NCBI GenBank assembly: GCA_030762895.1
Contig: CM061062.1
Location: 282,902,397 to 282,966,396, forward strand
DNA: 64,000 nucleotides
Reading direction: 5' to 3'
From: Sophora flavescens
Lineage: Eukaryota > Streptophyta > Magnoliopsida > Fabales > Fabaceae
Part shown: positions 23,870 to 34,659 of the stretch, in pieces
Position numbering within the stretch: position 1 is the stretch's first letter
How the letters are laid out: every line of letters starts with the position of its first letter
Notes under the pieces: generated by a model
What the model was told of the DNA's origin: nothing
Database searches by the model: none
What the model saw: only the letters and a program-made list of their open reading frames with translations
Position numbers and translations under genes: made by a program

Positions 23870-24206
23870 ATCACGGCCTAGCCGTGACACTGGTCAAGAC
23901 CGTGATGAGCTACCCAGGAAAGACAGAAAGCATCACGGCCTACCCGTGATGTCCATCACGGGCGTGGTATGAAGACCCTGAAGTCAGATAACATCACGGC
24001 CTAGCCATGACAATGGTCACGACCGTGATGAGAATACCAGAGAGATCAGAGAGGATCACGGTGCCGTGATGGAGGTCACGACCGTGACAAATCAGTACCC
24101 AAAGTCAGAAAGGATCACGGCCTGGCCGTGATAGGTATCACGGCCGTGACGGACAAGAATTTGAACTGGCGCCCAAGACAGAAGCGGTCACGGCCTAGCC
24201 GTGACG
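23870..24206 (+). repeat. palindrome array upstream of the TATA box, element A 5' LTR
   Basis: Tandem units near 62 bp. Each has an interrupted palindrome (ATCACGGCCTAGCCGTGAY) followed after 4-6 bp by a shorter one (RTCACGGCCGTGAY), with spacers ending in a GTCAGA-like motif. Several arms carry CG-to-TG or CA changes. The last unit is about a dozen bases before the TATA box. Confidence 0.92.
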
Positions 24207-24217
24207 CGCGACCACCC

Positions 24218-24224
24218 TATATAA
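24218..24224 (+). promoter_or_regulatory. TATA box, element A 5' LTR
   Basis: TATATAA in CCACCCTATATAACAGAGG; the partner is at 32435-32441. It follows the palindrome array directly, so the array occupies the proximal promoter position. Confidence 0.7.
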
Positions 24225-24939
24225 CAGAGGAGCGACAGACAGAAAAAGGATCCATAATTTCACTGCTTTCAATACACTTTTAGATTTTTGTTATATCTTT
24301 GATGGAGAACTAATCTCCCTAGGTTAATCTGCTGTAATCGGCTTTCGCCGACACTTGAGGTCTTGTAATTCCCGATTGAATTTTCTTCTCTCTTTCAATG
24401 CTATTCGTTATTCTCTGTTTGCTTAATTCAGTTTGTATCGAATTAGTGTTGATTTATTTTCGATGATTTTGTGTTCCTAAACTCAATCACATTTGCTTAA
24501 TTGGCGTCCGTTCAATTCGTGTTTGCTTAATTCACGAAGGGCTTCATCCGTTTTCTTAATTCGGAATTAGGAACATACGTCCCGTAGCGTCGATTTCGCT
24601 TGTTAATCGATGCTACAATCGGAAAGGGATTAGGATCCGCTTAGGGCATGGAATTACATGAACCGATGATAGTGGGAAATCGAACAGCAGATTGATCGTC
24701 TTAGTCTTATTTGATAATCACTTAAATTGCTCTGCTTTTATGCTCTGTTTTCATTCTGTTTTCTAATCAATTGCATACCAACCAACCCCCCCCCCCCCCC
24801 CCCCCCCCCCAAGAAAATTGATTTTTTGTGATAATAACATTACGAGAGTCCTTGTGATACGATACATGAGTTGTCGCATTCTAAACTACATTTTTACAAA
24901 CCGCTCTTCTTTTGACGGGTGCACGACAGCGCGTCAAAT

Positions 24940-24957
24940 TGGCGCCGTTGCCGGGGA
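24940..24957 (+). promoter_or_regulatory. primer binding site of element A
   Basis: TGGCGCCGTTGCCGGGGA, three bases after the LTR. Complementary to the 3' end of plant tRNA-Asp, as known for Athila. The same site is used by element B. Confidence 0.93.
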
Positions 24958-25027
24958 CTCTTGTTTGTTGTTTTCACATTTTTTTTTCCGAACTAGATGA
25001 CTGGCTACTAGGTCTACTTGTTCTGAC

Positions 25028-28000
25028 TTGTGTGATTTTGATCCTGAAATTGAAAGAACACTGCACACACGCCGTAGAGTAATTCGGGCTAGCACTAGTG
25101 GTAATTCTGATTCTGAACCTGTTTTTGATAACATGGGTGACCAAAGGACATTGAGGCAGCTTGTTGCCCCTGATGTTAATTATAATGGGTTGTGTATTGA
25201 GTATGCTGGTGTGGTTGCTCCTTTTGAACTTAAATCTGGTTTAATACACTTGTTGCCAAGATTTAGTGGTCTTGCAGGTGAGGCCTCACATAAGCATTTG
25301 AAGGAATTCCAGGTTGTCTGCTCTACACCCTTGAGACCGGAAGGCATTACTGAAGACCATATCAAATTACGAGCCTTCCCATTCTCACTTGAAGGCGCTG
25401 CAAAGGATTGGCTGTACTATTTGGAGCCAAATTCTGTTTCAACTTGGAATGATCTGAAGAAGGTTTTCCTAGAAAGATACTTCCCTGCCTCCAGAGCTGC
25501 ATCCATCAGAAAGGAGATATGTGGCATGAGACAAAGCAATGAGTCATTGGCCGAGTACTGGGAGAGATTCAAGAAGTTGGTATCTAGCTGCCCTCAACAC
25601 CAGATTTCTGAGCAGCTCCTTATTCAGTATTTTTATGAGGGATTACTCCCAATGGACAGAAATATTTTGGATGCCGCTAGTGGGGGAGCACTCGTTGATA
25701 CAACTCCAGCTGCTGCCAAGCAATTGATTGAAAATATGTCATTAAACTCCCAGCAGTTCACAACCAGAAGCAACTCTGTCGAGACAAGGGGTGTAAATGA
25801 AATCCAAGGTTCTTCTTCCAACAAGGCCCTTGAAACCAGAATTGATGAGCTCACTTCTTTGGTGAAGCAACTGGCAATGGATAAGGTTCAGCCGGCAGGG
25901 TTGTGTGGCATGTGTAGTTCTCCTGAACACCTGGCCAATGCATGCCCTGTTCTGAAGGATGAGTCAGCCGCTGATTTGCCTCAAGCTTATGCAGCCAATC
26001 TCTACAATCAAGGCAACAATCAGAACCGGTACAGCATTCCTGACCTCTCCACAAATAAGTACCACCCCAACTGGAGGAATCATCCAAACCTTCGATATGG
26101 GAATTCATCACAACAACAGTTGATGGCACCACCACAGAATCCTCCTCAAGCGACCACCTCTGCACCTTCTGGACCTTCACTAGAGGACCTGTTCAAGCAG
26201 ACGACTACACAAATGACTGCACAAATGAATGCACAAAATCTCCAGTTTCAGCAGCAATTTGGACAGATCCAGGCCTCGTAGGCACAATTTCAGCAGCGAA
26301 CGGATGCTAGCATTCACAATTTGCAGACACAGATTGGACAACTTTCCACTTCGATGAATGCCAAGCAGCAAGCTCAGGGATCGAACCAACTACCTACGCA
26401 AACAGTGGTGAATCCCAATGCCCCCAATCCTAATGTGAGTGCCATTTCTTTGAGATCCGGGAAATTTGTAGAGGCAGCCCCTGAAAAAAATGAAGAAACT
26501 GTTGAGGTAACTCCTGAGCCTTATGTTGTTGTTGAAGCTGAGAGAGTATATATGCCACCGATCCCCTTCCCGCAAAGAGTACAGAAAAATAAGAAGATTG
26601 ATGGGGAAGACAAGGAGAGGGAGATTCTAGATGTGTTCAGAAAGATGGCGGTAAACATTCCGCTTTTGGATGTGATTAAGCAGGTTCCGAGGTATGCAAA
26701 GTTTCTGAAGGATTTATGCACACACAAGAGAAGGTTGAAGGGTAATGAGAGAGTTAATTTGGGGCAAAATGTTTCAGCCCTCATTCAGCCTAGACTTGCT
26801 CCCGAGAAAGGTACAGTTTCAGCCCTCACTCAGGCACGGCCACAGAAGTGCAAGGATCCGAGAACTTTTGCTATTCCATGCACCATTGGGGACAGCAAAT
26901 TCGACAATTGCATGTTGGATTTGGGAGCCTCCATAAATGTCATGCCCACCTCCGTTTTCAACAACCTTGATCTGGGTCCTTTGCAACATACAGGTCTCAC
27001 TATCCAGTTGGCTAACAGGACCAATGCTCGCCCCATGGGAGTGGTAGAAGATGTGCTGGTACAAGTTGATGATTTGATTTTCCCTGCTGACTTTTACATC
27101 CTGGACATGGCAGGGGAAACAAATTCAAGTAGATCACCAATCATCTTGGGCAGACCGTTCATGAAGACGGCAAAGACAAAGATTGATGTTTATGATGGAA
27201 CCATGTCCATGGAGTTCGGTGACATTATTGCAAGGTTCAACATTTTCGATGCTATGAAGCATCCATTGGAAGAGCACTCTGTTTTCCAAATAGAGTTGCT
27301 CTCTGAAATTGTTGATGACACCTATGATGACTTGGTTGTTGATTTTCCATCCATTTCTGATTTTAATGATGTTTATTCATGTATTGACTGTACTAACACT
27401 AACCCTTGTGTTGTTTGTGCTGAGATTGATTCTACTTTGCAGGGTGATAGCGTAAGTGAAGCTGTCTGTTCGGCTGAATTTCTTGACAGCCCGACTGCCC
27501 CAAATATACCATCTGTTGAGCAGCCACCCTTCTTAGAGCTTAAGCCACTTCCTGGAAATCTGAAGTATGCTTACTTGGAGAGGAATGAAAAACTTCCAGT
27601 TATCATTTCCTCCAACCTTGACTCTGACCAGGAAGCTAAACTCTTGGAGGTTCTGAAGAAGCATAAGAAGGCGATTGGTTGGACCTTGACTGACATCCCA
27701 GGAATTAGCCCCTCTAGATGTATGCATAGGATTCTATTGGAGGATGGGGCTAAACCAGTTAGGCAGCCGCAAAGGCGGCTAAATCCATTGATTCTGGATG
27801 TTGTAAAGAAGGAGGTAACAAAACTCCTACATGCGGGTATCATATACCCCATCTCTGATAGTACTTGGGTGAGCCCAGTGCAAGTTGTGCCCAAGAAATC
27901 TGGGCTCACAGTGGTAAAAAATGAAAATGATGAACTTGTCCCCACTAGAGTCCAGAATAGCTGGAGAGTCTGTATTGATTATAGGAGGTTGAACCAGGCC

Positions 28001-30382
28001 ACTCGAAAGGATCACTTTCCTTTGTCGTTCATTGATCAGATGCTCGAGCGGCTGGCCGATAAATCCCACTACTGTTTTCTTGATGGCTTTTCCGGATACT
28101 TCTAGATCCACATTGCACCAGAGGATCAGGAAAAGTCCACTTTCACGTGCCCCTTCGGCACGTTTGTCTATAGGAGGATGCCATTTGGCCTTTGCAATGC
28201 TCCTGGCACTTTCCAGAGATGCATGATTAGCATTTTTACTGAATTTATTGAAAATTGCATGGAAGTGTTTATGGATGATTTCACTGTATATGGTTCCTCA
28301 TTTGATGCATGCTTGCATAGTCTGAATTTGGTTTTAGAAAGATGCATTGAAACTGACCTTGTCTTGAACTATGAAAAGTGTCACTTTATGGTTGAACAGG
28401 GGATTGTGTTGGGGCATATTATTTCCAAAGAGGGTATTTCAGTAGATCCTGCTAAAATTGATGTGATTTCTACATTGCCTTACCCATCTTGCGTACGCAA
28501 GATTCGTTCTTTTCTTGGGCATGCAGGTTTCTACAGGCGCTTCATTAAGGACTTCAGCAAGATAGCTCTTCCTCTGTCAAACTTGCTGAAGAATGACGCC
28601 GTTTTCAGCTTTGATGATAACTGCAAGAAGGCGTTCGACTTCTTGAAAAAGGCATTGACCTCTACCCCCATCATCCAGCCCCCTGACTGGACCCTCCCTT
28701 TTGAGCTCATGTGTGATGCTTCTAACTATGCTGTGGGGGCGGTCCTGGCACAATGGGTGGGCAAGGCTGCCCATGTCATTTATTATGCTTCTAGGACTTT
28801 AGATGCTGCGCAATCTAATTACACCACCACTGAAAAAGAACTTCTAGCTGTTGTTTTTGCTCTTGATAAGTTTAGATCATATTTGATAGGTTCCAAGGTT
28901 ATTGTTTTCACTGACCATGTAGCTCTGAAATACTTGTTGAAGAAGCCGGAAGCAAAGCCGAGGTTGATTCGGTGGATGTTGTTGCTCCAAGAGTTTAATG
29001 TGGAGATAAAAGACAAGAGTGGAGCGGAAAATTTAGTGGCTGATCACTTGAGTAGGACAGAGAGGGATGAGGATCCTTCCCCCATTCAGGATGACTTTCC
29101 TGATGAGCAGCTTTTACAACTGCATGGCGTTATTCCTTGGTTTGCCGACATTGTTAATTACCTAGCTGCTGGTGTCTTTCCGACAGGAGCAACTAGGTCA
29201 CAAATCCACAAACTAAAGAGTGACGCCAAGTACTATGTTTGGGATGATCCATTCCTTTGCAAGTTTTGTAGTGATCAGGTGATTAGGAGATGTGTCCCCG
29301 ACTATGAGATTGAGTCCATTTTGCACTTTTCTCATGCCTCTCAAGTAGGGGGACACTTTGGGCCACAAAGGACTGCAAGAAAAGTCCTAGATTCTGGCTT
29401 TTACTGGCCCACCATCTTTAGAGATGCTTATGAGGTATACCGGACTTGTAAGGAGTGTCAGACAGCAGGTACAACCATCACTCGCAAGAGTGAAATGCCT
29501 CAGCAACCCATGCTCTTCTGTGAGGCGTTTGATGTGTGGGGAATCGACTTTATGGGTCCTTTCCCTGCATCTTTTGGCTTTTTATACATTCTTTTGACTG
29601 TTGACTATGTTTCAAAGTGGGTGGAAGTTATCCCCACCAGGACTAACGATTCTAAAGTTGTTGCAAATTTTGTTAGGTCCAATATTTTTTGCAGGTTCGG
29701 CATACCTCGTGCCATCATCAGTGACCAGGGCACTCACTTCTGCAACCGCACCATGGAAGCTCTACTCCGGAAGTATGGATTTGTGCACAGAGTCTCCACT
29801 GCTTACCATCCCCAGACCAATGGCCAGGCTGAGATCTCCAACAGAGAGATCAAACAGATCCTAGAGAAAGTTGTGCAGCCGAATAGGAAGGACTAGAGCC
29901 GCCGTCTAGAAGACGCACTTTGGGCTCAGAGGACCGCTTTCAAGACGCCAATAGGGATGTCCCCCTTTAGGCTTGTATTCGGTAAGGCTTGTCATCTCCC
30001 TGTGGAAGTTGAGCACCGTGCTTATTGGGCAGTCAAGTGTTGTAATCTGGAAATGCAAAAAGCTGGTATTGAAAGGAAACTCCAATTGCAGCAGCTTGAA
30101 GTGCTTAGGCTAGAAGCCTATGAAAGCTCCCGGATTTATAAGGAGAAAACCAAGCATTTTCATGATAGAATGATTGATAGGAAGGAATTCTCCAAGTGGA
30201 TTGGACCATTTGTTGTTACTAATGTTTTTCCTCATGGTGCAGTAGAGATTAAAAGTGCTGGTAGCAACAAGGCATTCAAGGTTAACGGGCAGCGGCTGAA
30301 GCTATTCCATGAGAGCTCGGGACCTGAGGTTGCTACTATTGAGGAGCTCTCCTTGGGAGAGCCCACCTACACTGCAACTTGA
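25028..30382 (+). pseudogene. gag-pol: element A gag-pol, one frame with three TAG stops
   Basis: All parts are in one frame. Gag: Retrotrans_gag region (residues about 100-230) and a CCHC knuckle (CGMCSSPEHLANAC, near 25907). Protease: LDLGASINVMPT near 26920. RT: WRVCIDYRRLNQ near 27963 and the FMDDF active site near 28269. RNase H: CDAS, TEKE, TDH and VADHL. Integrase: HHCC zinc motif (HFSHASQVGGHF), then GIDFMG, SDQGTH and NGQAE; the C terminus runs to 30382. TAG stops lie at 26279, 28103 and 29894; family comparison suggests Gln, Gln and Trp there. The start is uncertain: in-frame similarity begins near 25001, and the nearby ATG at 24997 is out of frame. Confidence 0.93.
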
Positions 30383-30522
30383 TCAGGGAGCACCCATTTC
30401 CTTTCCCTCATTCTGATTTGATATTTATGTTGTTTCATTGAGGACAATGTATGTTTTAAGTGTGTTGGGGGGGGGGGGGGGACCATTTGTTGTGTTTTGT
30501 GTTTTTGTTGTGTTTTCTTTTC

Positions 30523-30552
30523 GCTCTTGAATAATTTGAGAAGCTCAAGAGC
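30523..30552 (+). other. conserved stem-loop downstream of pol, element A
   Basis: GCTCTTGA pairs with TCAAGAGC around the 14-base loop ATAATTTGAGAAGC. Element B has the same structure at 41160-41189 with the closing pair changed from G:C to C:G and a nearly identical loop. Confidence 0.7.
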
Positions 30553-31837
30553 ATGTGTGTGAGTCTTGTGTCGGGAAGCTTGGTGGATTTTGTTGATTTA
30601 GCACGAATTGATTGCATGATATATGTTGATGATTCCCCCTAGGTCTTGAAATTGAAAAATTGAACCCCGTGTGAAAATTGAAAATTGAACTTTGAGATAT
30701 TTCATTGTGATTGCATGATTTATGATAAGTTTTGGGTGATAGGGAGCACACACTAGGGATAGAATCTCGGTCAAACAATTTGCGAAAAAATGTCCAGGTG
30801 AGAATTTGAGCCTCCAACATGTTTTTAACTGTGAATCATTTTTGAGCTGCACTTTCCCGAATTTGCTTGAATTTCTTCTTGGTTTACATGCTTATGTGAT
30901 TGCATCAGATGATTTAGGCAGATTTTCTTGAATTAGCTACTTGGCCTAAATTGAACCTTCCCTAAGGCAAGTTCCCTAGTAAGCCCCATTGAGCTTGAAT
31001 AGCCTGTTGTTCTTGATAACCTCATGTTATAAGCTAAAATCTGGAAAGACCATATTAACCCGATCTTAGGATTAGGAGAGCATGAGCAAGAGAAGGGTTG
31101 CAAGAAAGTAAGTTTGGGGTGGCTATGGTGATATGTCATTCTGGGGTGAGAAAAAATATATAAAGGTTGAAGCCAAGGGCAAAGAGAAAAAGAGTTGCAA
31201 AAGAAAAAAAAAATTGCCAAAAGAAAAGGGGCAAAACAAAAATGGTGTCAAAGGAAAAAGGTGTAGCCACCCAAAGCATCAAAAAGAAAAAAAAATGGAA
31301 AAAGGAATTAGAGTGAAAAAAAATGATGTACAAGCTTCATGCTCTCTTAATTCCTAGGGATGTTGAGCCTAGCTCCTTTGTATATCCTACCCTTAGCCAG
31401 GCCCCATTTCAACCTTTGAAAGACCTTTTGATGTTGCACGCATGTTTTCGTGGGAACCTTGATTGAGATGAAAATCAAATTCATGGGAAGTGCTCTTGAA
31501 ACGTGAACTGAGTGAAAAAGTTGATAGCCTAGACTAAAAAAAAATTGAGCGATTGAGTGAAATATTAAATGCCCTTGTGAGGAAGGCAATTGTTTGAAAT
31601 TGGTGATCTCCCTTTTGTGTGTAACTTGGATCCCTTGCTTAGATTAATGATTGTTTGAATGATGAAATTCTCAGACGTTTAAAGTAAATGATTGTGGGGA
31701 TTGCATTGTTGAATATGGGGGGAACATTGAAGGAAAATTGTTTTGTTTGCTTGAAATTTGTGCAAAAGTTGATTGAATCCCTTGAGCTTGCCAAGTCTTG
31801 AGTCGTTTAGAGTTCTAGTTTGCTTTGGGACAAGCAA

Positions 31838-31857
31838 AGTTCAAGTTTGGGGTATTT
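31838..31857 (+). promoter_or_regulatory. polypurine tract region, element A
   Basis: AAAGTTCAAGTTTGGGGTAT-type sequence abutting the 3' LTR. Element B has AAAGTTTTAAGCTTGGGGTG at the same place. Placement rests on position and similarity. Confidence 0.6.
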
Positions 31858-33131
31858 TGATCAGCCTCTGGCTCATCTAGTTTTATGACTGGTATGACCG
31901 TGGTTTTGTGTTAATTATATCTCGTTTTCGCCCAAATTAGACTTGATTGTCCTCAAGCAAGGTTTTGTGTCCCTTAGGTAGTTTTAGGATAATTTAGCCA
32001 GTTTTGAGTCAAATAAAGCACTTATTGCTATTTCATGTTTCAGGCTAATGAGAGAGCAAGGAGGGAAGGATACATAGAAGCAGAAGCCATCACGGCCTAG
32101 CCGTGACACTGGTCAAGGCCGTGATGAGCTACCCAGGAAAGACAGAAAGCATCACGGCCTACCCGTGATGTCCATCACGGGCGTGGTATGAAGACCCTGA
32201 AGTCAGATAGCATCACGGCCTAGCCGTGACAATGGTCACGGCCGTGATGAGAAGACCAGAGAGATCAGAGAGGATCACGGCCTAGCTGTGATGGAGGTCA
32301 CGGCCGTGACAAATCAGCACCCAAAGTCATAAAGGATCACGGCCTGGCCGTGATAGGTATCACGGTCGTGACGGACAAGAATTTGAACTGGCGCCCAAGA
32401 CAGAAGCGGTCACGGCCGTGACGCGCGGCCACCCTATATAACAGAGGCGCAGCAGACAGAAAAAGGATCCAGAATTTCACTGCTTTCAATACACTTTTAG
32501 ATTTTTGTTATATCTTTGATGGAGAACTAATCTCCCTAGGTTAATCTGTTGTAATCGGCTTTCGCCGACACTTGAGGTCTTGTAATTCCCGATTGAATTT
32601 TCTTCTCTCTTTCAATGCTATTCGTTATTCCCTGTTTGCTTAATTCAGTTTGTATCGAATTAGTGTTGATTTATTTTCGATGATTTTGTGTTCCTAAACT
32701 CAATCGCGTTTGCTTAATTCGCGTGCGTTCAATTCATGTTTGCATAATTCACGAAGGGCTTCATCCGTTTGCTTAATTCGGAATTAGGAACATATGTCCC
32801 GTAGCGTCGATTTCGCTTGTTAATCGATGCTACAATCGGAAAGGGATTAGGATCCGCTTAGGGCATGGAATTACATGAACCGATGATAGTGGGAAACCGA
32901 ACAGCAGATTGATCGTCTTAGTCTTATTTGATAATCACTTAAATTGCTCTGCTTTTGTGCTCTGTTTTCATTCTGTTTTCTAATCAATTTCATACCAACG
33001 CCCCCAAGAAAATTGATTTTTTGTGATAATAACATTACGAGAGTCCTTGTGATACGATACCTGAGTTGTCACATTCTAAACTACATTTTTACAAACCGCT
33101 CTTCTTTTGACGGGTGCGCGACAGCGCGTCA
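31858..33131 (+). repeat. 3' LTR of element A
   Basis: 1274 bp partner of 23639-24936. Its palindrome array (32089-32422) is better preserved than in the 5' LTR, with more intact CACGGCCGTG cores. Ends GCGCGTCA, followed by ATCAC. Confidence 0.95.
32089..32422 (+). repeat. palindrome array upstream of the TATA box, element A 3' LTR
   Basis: Same design as 23870-24206: about five units of 62 bp and a final GTCACGGCCGTGAC (32409-32422), 12 bp before TATATAA. Confidence 0.92.
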
Positions 33132-33546
33132 ATCACTTGATTAAAACAATCTTATTTCTTGGGTTGTCCTATGACAAGTGTCATGTTCAACCCTTCAGGT
33201 TTTGAGGTTGCTCTGTGGACTTACGTGCCATGTTCAACCTCACATAGGTTCAATAAAAAATTTTCACAACTAAAGATGATTCTTTCTTAAAAGATGTTTT
33301 TTTTTTTGTAAAACAAATATTTTCAAAGTTATTAATAATTTATACAACTAATTTCGGGTAACCTTTTATGGATGTTCTAGGGTGCCGTGGGGTTAGGTCT
33401 CCATGCCTTCCCAAGACATAATCGACTCCCGAACCCAAAGCTTTTTCTAAAAGGGGTTTTCCAACTTCCCTGAAATCAAATAAAGTTGGTGGCGACTCCA
33501 TGTTTTCTCTCTAGAAGGAAAAACTAGTCTTTTTTTGGTCACTACA
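33132..33546 (+). repeat. 5' LTR of the Ogre element, right part
   Basis: ATCACTTGATTAAAAC to GGTCACTACA, matching 57314-57728 in the 3' LTR. Starts with the second ATCAC copy of element A. Confidence 0.93.
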
Positions 33547-33548
33547 GA

Positions 33549-33566
33549 TGGCGACTCCACTGGGGA
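33549..33566 (+). promoter_or_regulatory. primer binding site of the Ogre element
   Basis: TGGCGACTCCACTGGGGA two bases after the LTR, identical to that of Element 1. Confidence 0.88.
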
Positions 33567-34659
33567 TTTTTTTTAAGAGAGTCAAGCCCATAAAAATTGG
33601 TTTTGCAAATTTTTAATAACTTGTAGCTTATTTGTTTTTCCTTTTATGACTATATCTTGCTGTTTTTTTTCTTACAATAATTAAATGACAAAACTAAAAA
33701 ATATTTTTTATTTTAGTGATGTTTGTTTGGATTGTCCTTTTGGTTGGGTTTTTCCTCTTATTTAAATGAGAAGAATTAGTTGTACATACATTTTAACTCA
33801 TGTTATTGTTATATATGTTTCACTAACAATATTTTTGTTTCCTCCTCCCTTCTTTTCTTTTTCCCATGTTTTAACAATAGGGTAGAGGACTTATAACCAT
33901 TTTTATATATACCTATGTTTTTGTTTTGCAGGTTTTTCTTGTCTTTTATTTTTATTTTTATTTTTTAAGTGTTACAGGTTTGTATGCCCCCTTTACACAC
34001 ATCCCTATCACATATTCCACACACACTTAGCTCTATACCCGATCTTGCTCAAAAACCCAAGGATTAGGCGGTGCTCTGACATTGTTATTGAAGAGGTCTT
34101 GTACCTCCCTGATACTTGTCAGTTCACCATTCAGATTGTACATGAAATCATGGAATAGTCATATTGAGAGGGTTTATCTCTAATTGTGGCTAGATTCATG
34201 AATCATATCCTTATGAGGGCAATCTGGGGACCATGACTTTTAGAGGTCTAGACCCATCCCAATTTTCACTAATAGAGTAGACCTAGTGGCCAACCTATTT
34301 AGAGTCCTAACCTTAGGGTGTGTCCATCCTTATGTTTTACCTAGCTTAGGACAAAAGGGGGCGTACTTTTCTTTCATCTCTCTATCATCATAAGCATAAA
34401 TTGTCATGCATGTTCATTGTGAATATTCAAAAAGCTAAGGGCGCCACATTGCTGCCTCAAACCTGAATGACATATTCGAATATTATTGCACATCTAATAG
34501 GCGCTATGTCATAATGAAGGTGATGCATACCCATCACGGTTTTCAACCCCATTGGGTCCCATACAACATGAATCATACAAGATACATTTGCTTCACTATA
34601 CTTATTTTTTGTTGTGTCTCTTTGTTGGAAGATTTTGGTATTCACCTTATAGTAAGAAA
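33567..34659 (+). other. noncoding leader of the Ogre element
   Basis: No convincing gene. The first 400 bp are T-rich. From about 34050 to 34350 it shares ordered motifs with the leader of Element 1 (GGATTAGG; GCAATCTGGGGACCATGAC; TTTTAGAGGTCTAGAC). ORF1 begins after this leader. Confidence 0.7.

Larger units (their letters stand above)
23639..24936 (+). repeat. 5' LTR of element A
   Basis: 1298 bp, TGATCAGCC to GCGCGTCA. Contains a palindrome array (23870-24206), a TATA box (24218-24224) and a run of 25 C at 24786-24810 that is only 5 C in the other LTR. Many differences from the partner are C-to-T or G-to-A changes in the CG-rich array. Confidence 0.95.
30383..31857 (+). other. 3' noncoding region of element A
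   Basis: No env-like or other convincing frame. Contains a run of 15 G (30467-30481), the conserved stem-loop at 30523-30552 and a long A-rich stretch (about 31140-31330). It ends in CAAAGTTCAAGTTTGGGGTATTT, which serves as polypurine tract before the 3' LTR. Confidence 0.75.
23639..33131 (+). mobile_element. Element A: Athila-type Ty3/gypsy retrotransposon inside the Ogre 5' LTR
   Basis: LTRs 23639-24936 and 31858-33131, duplication ATCAC on both sides, primer site TGGCGCCGTTGCCGGGGA (tRNA-Asp type, typical for Athila). One gag-pol frame is interrupted by three TAG codons, followed by about 1.5 kb of 3' noncoding sequence. Some Athila elements have an env-like gene there; I see none. Structure is otherwise complete, making this the best preserved autonomous-type element of the window. 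Confidence 0.95.

Noticed and set aside
23870..24206. Could the regular palindrome units be a CRISPR array?
   Set aside because: Units are degenerate, spacers are similar to each other, there are no cas genes, and they sit in a plant LTR.
30933..31357. Lys-rich or Phe-rich open frames near the A-rich stretch of element A
   Set aside because: Composition effect of the A-rich 3' noncoding region; not an env-like gene: no signal peptide plus transmembrane pattern that I can support.
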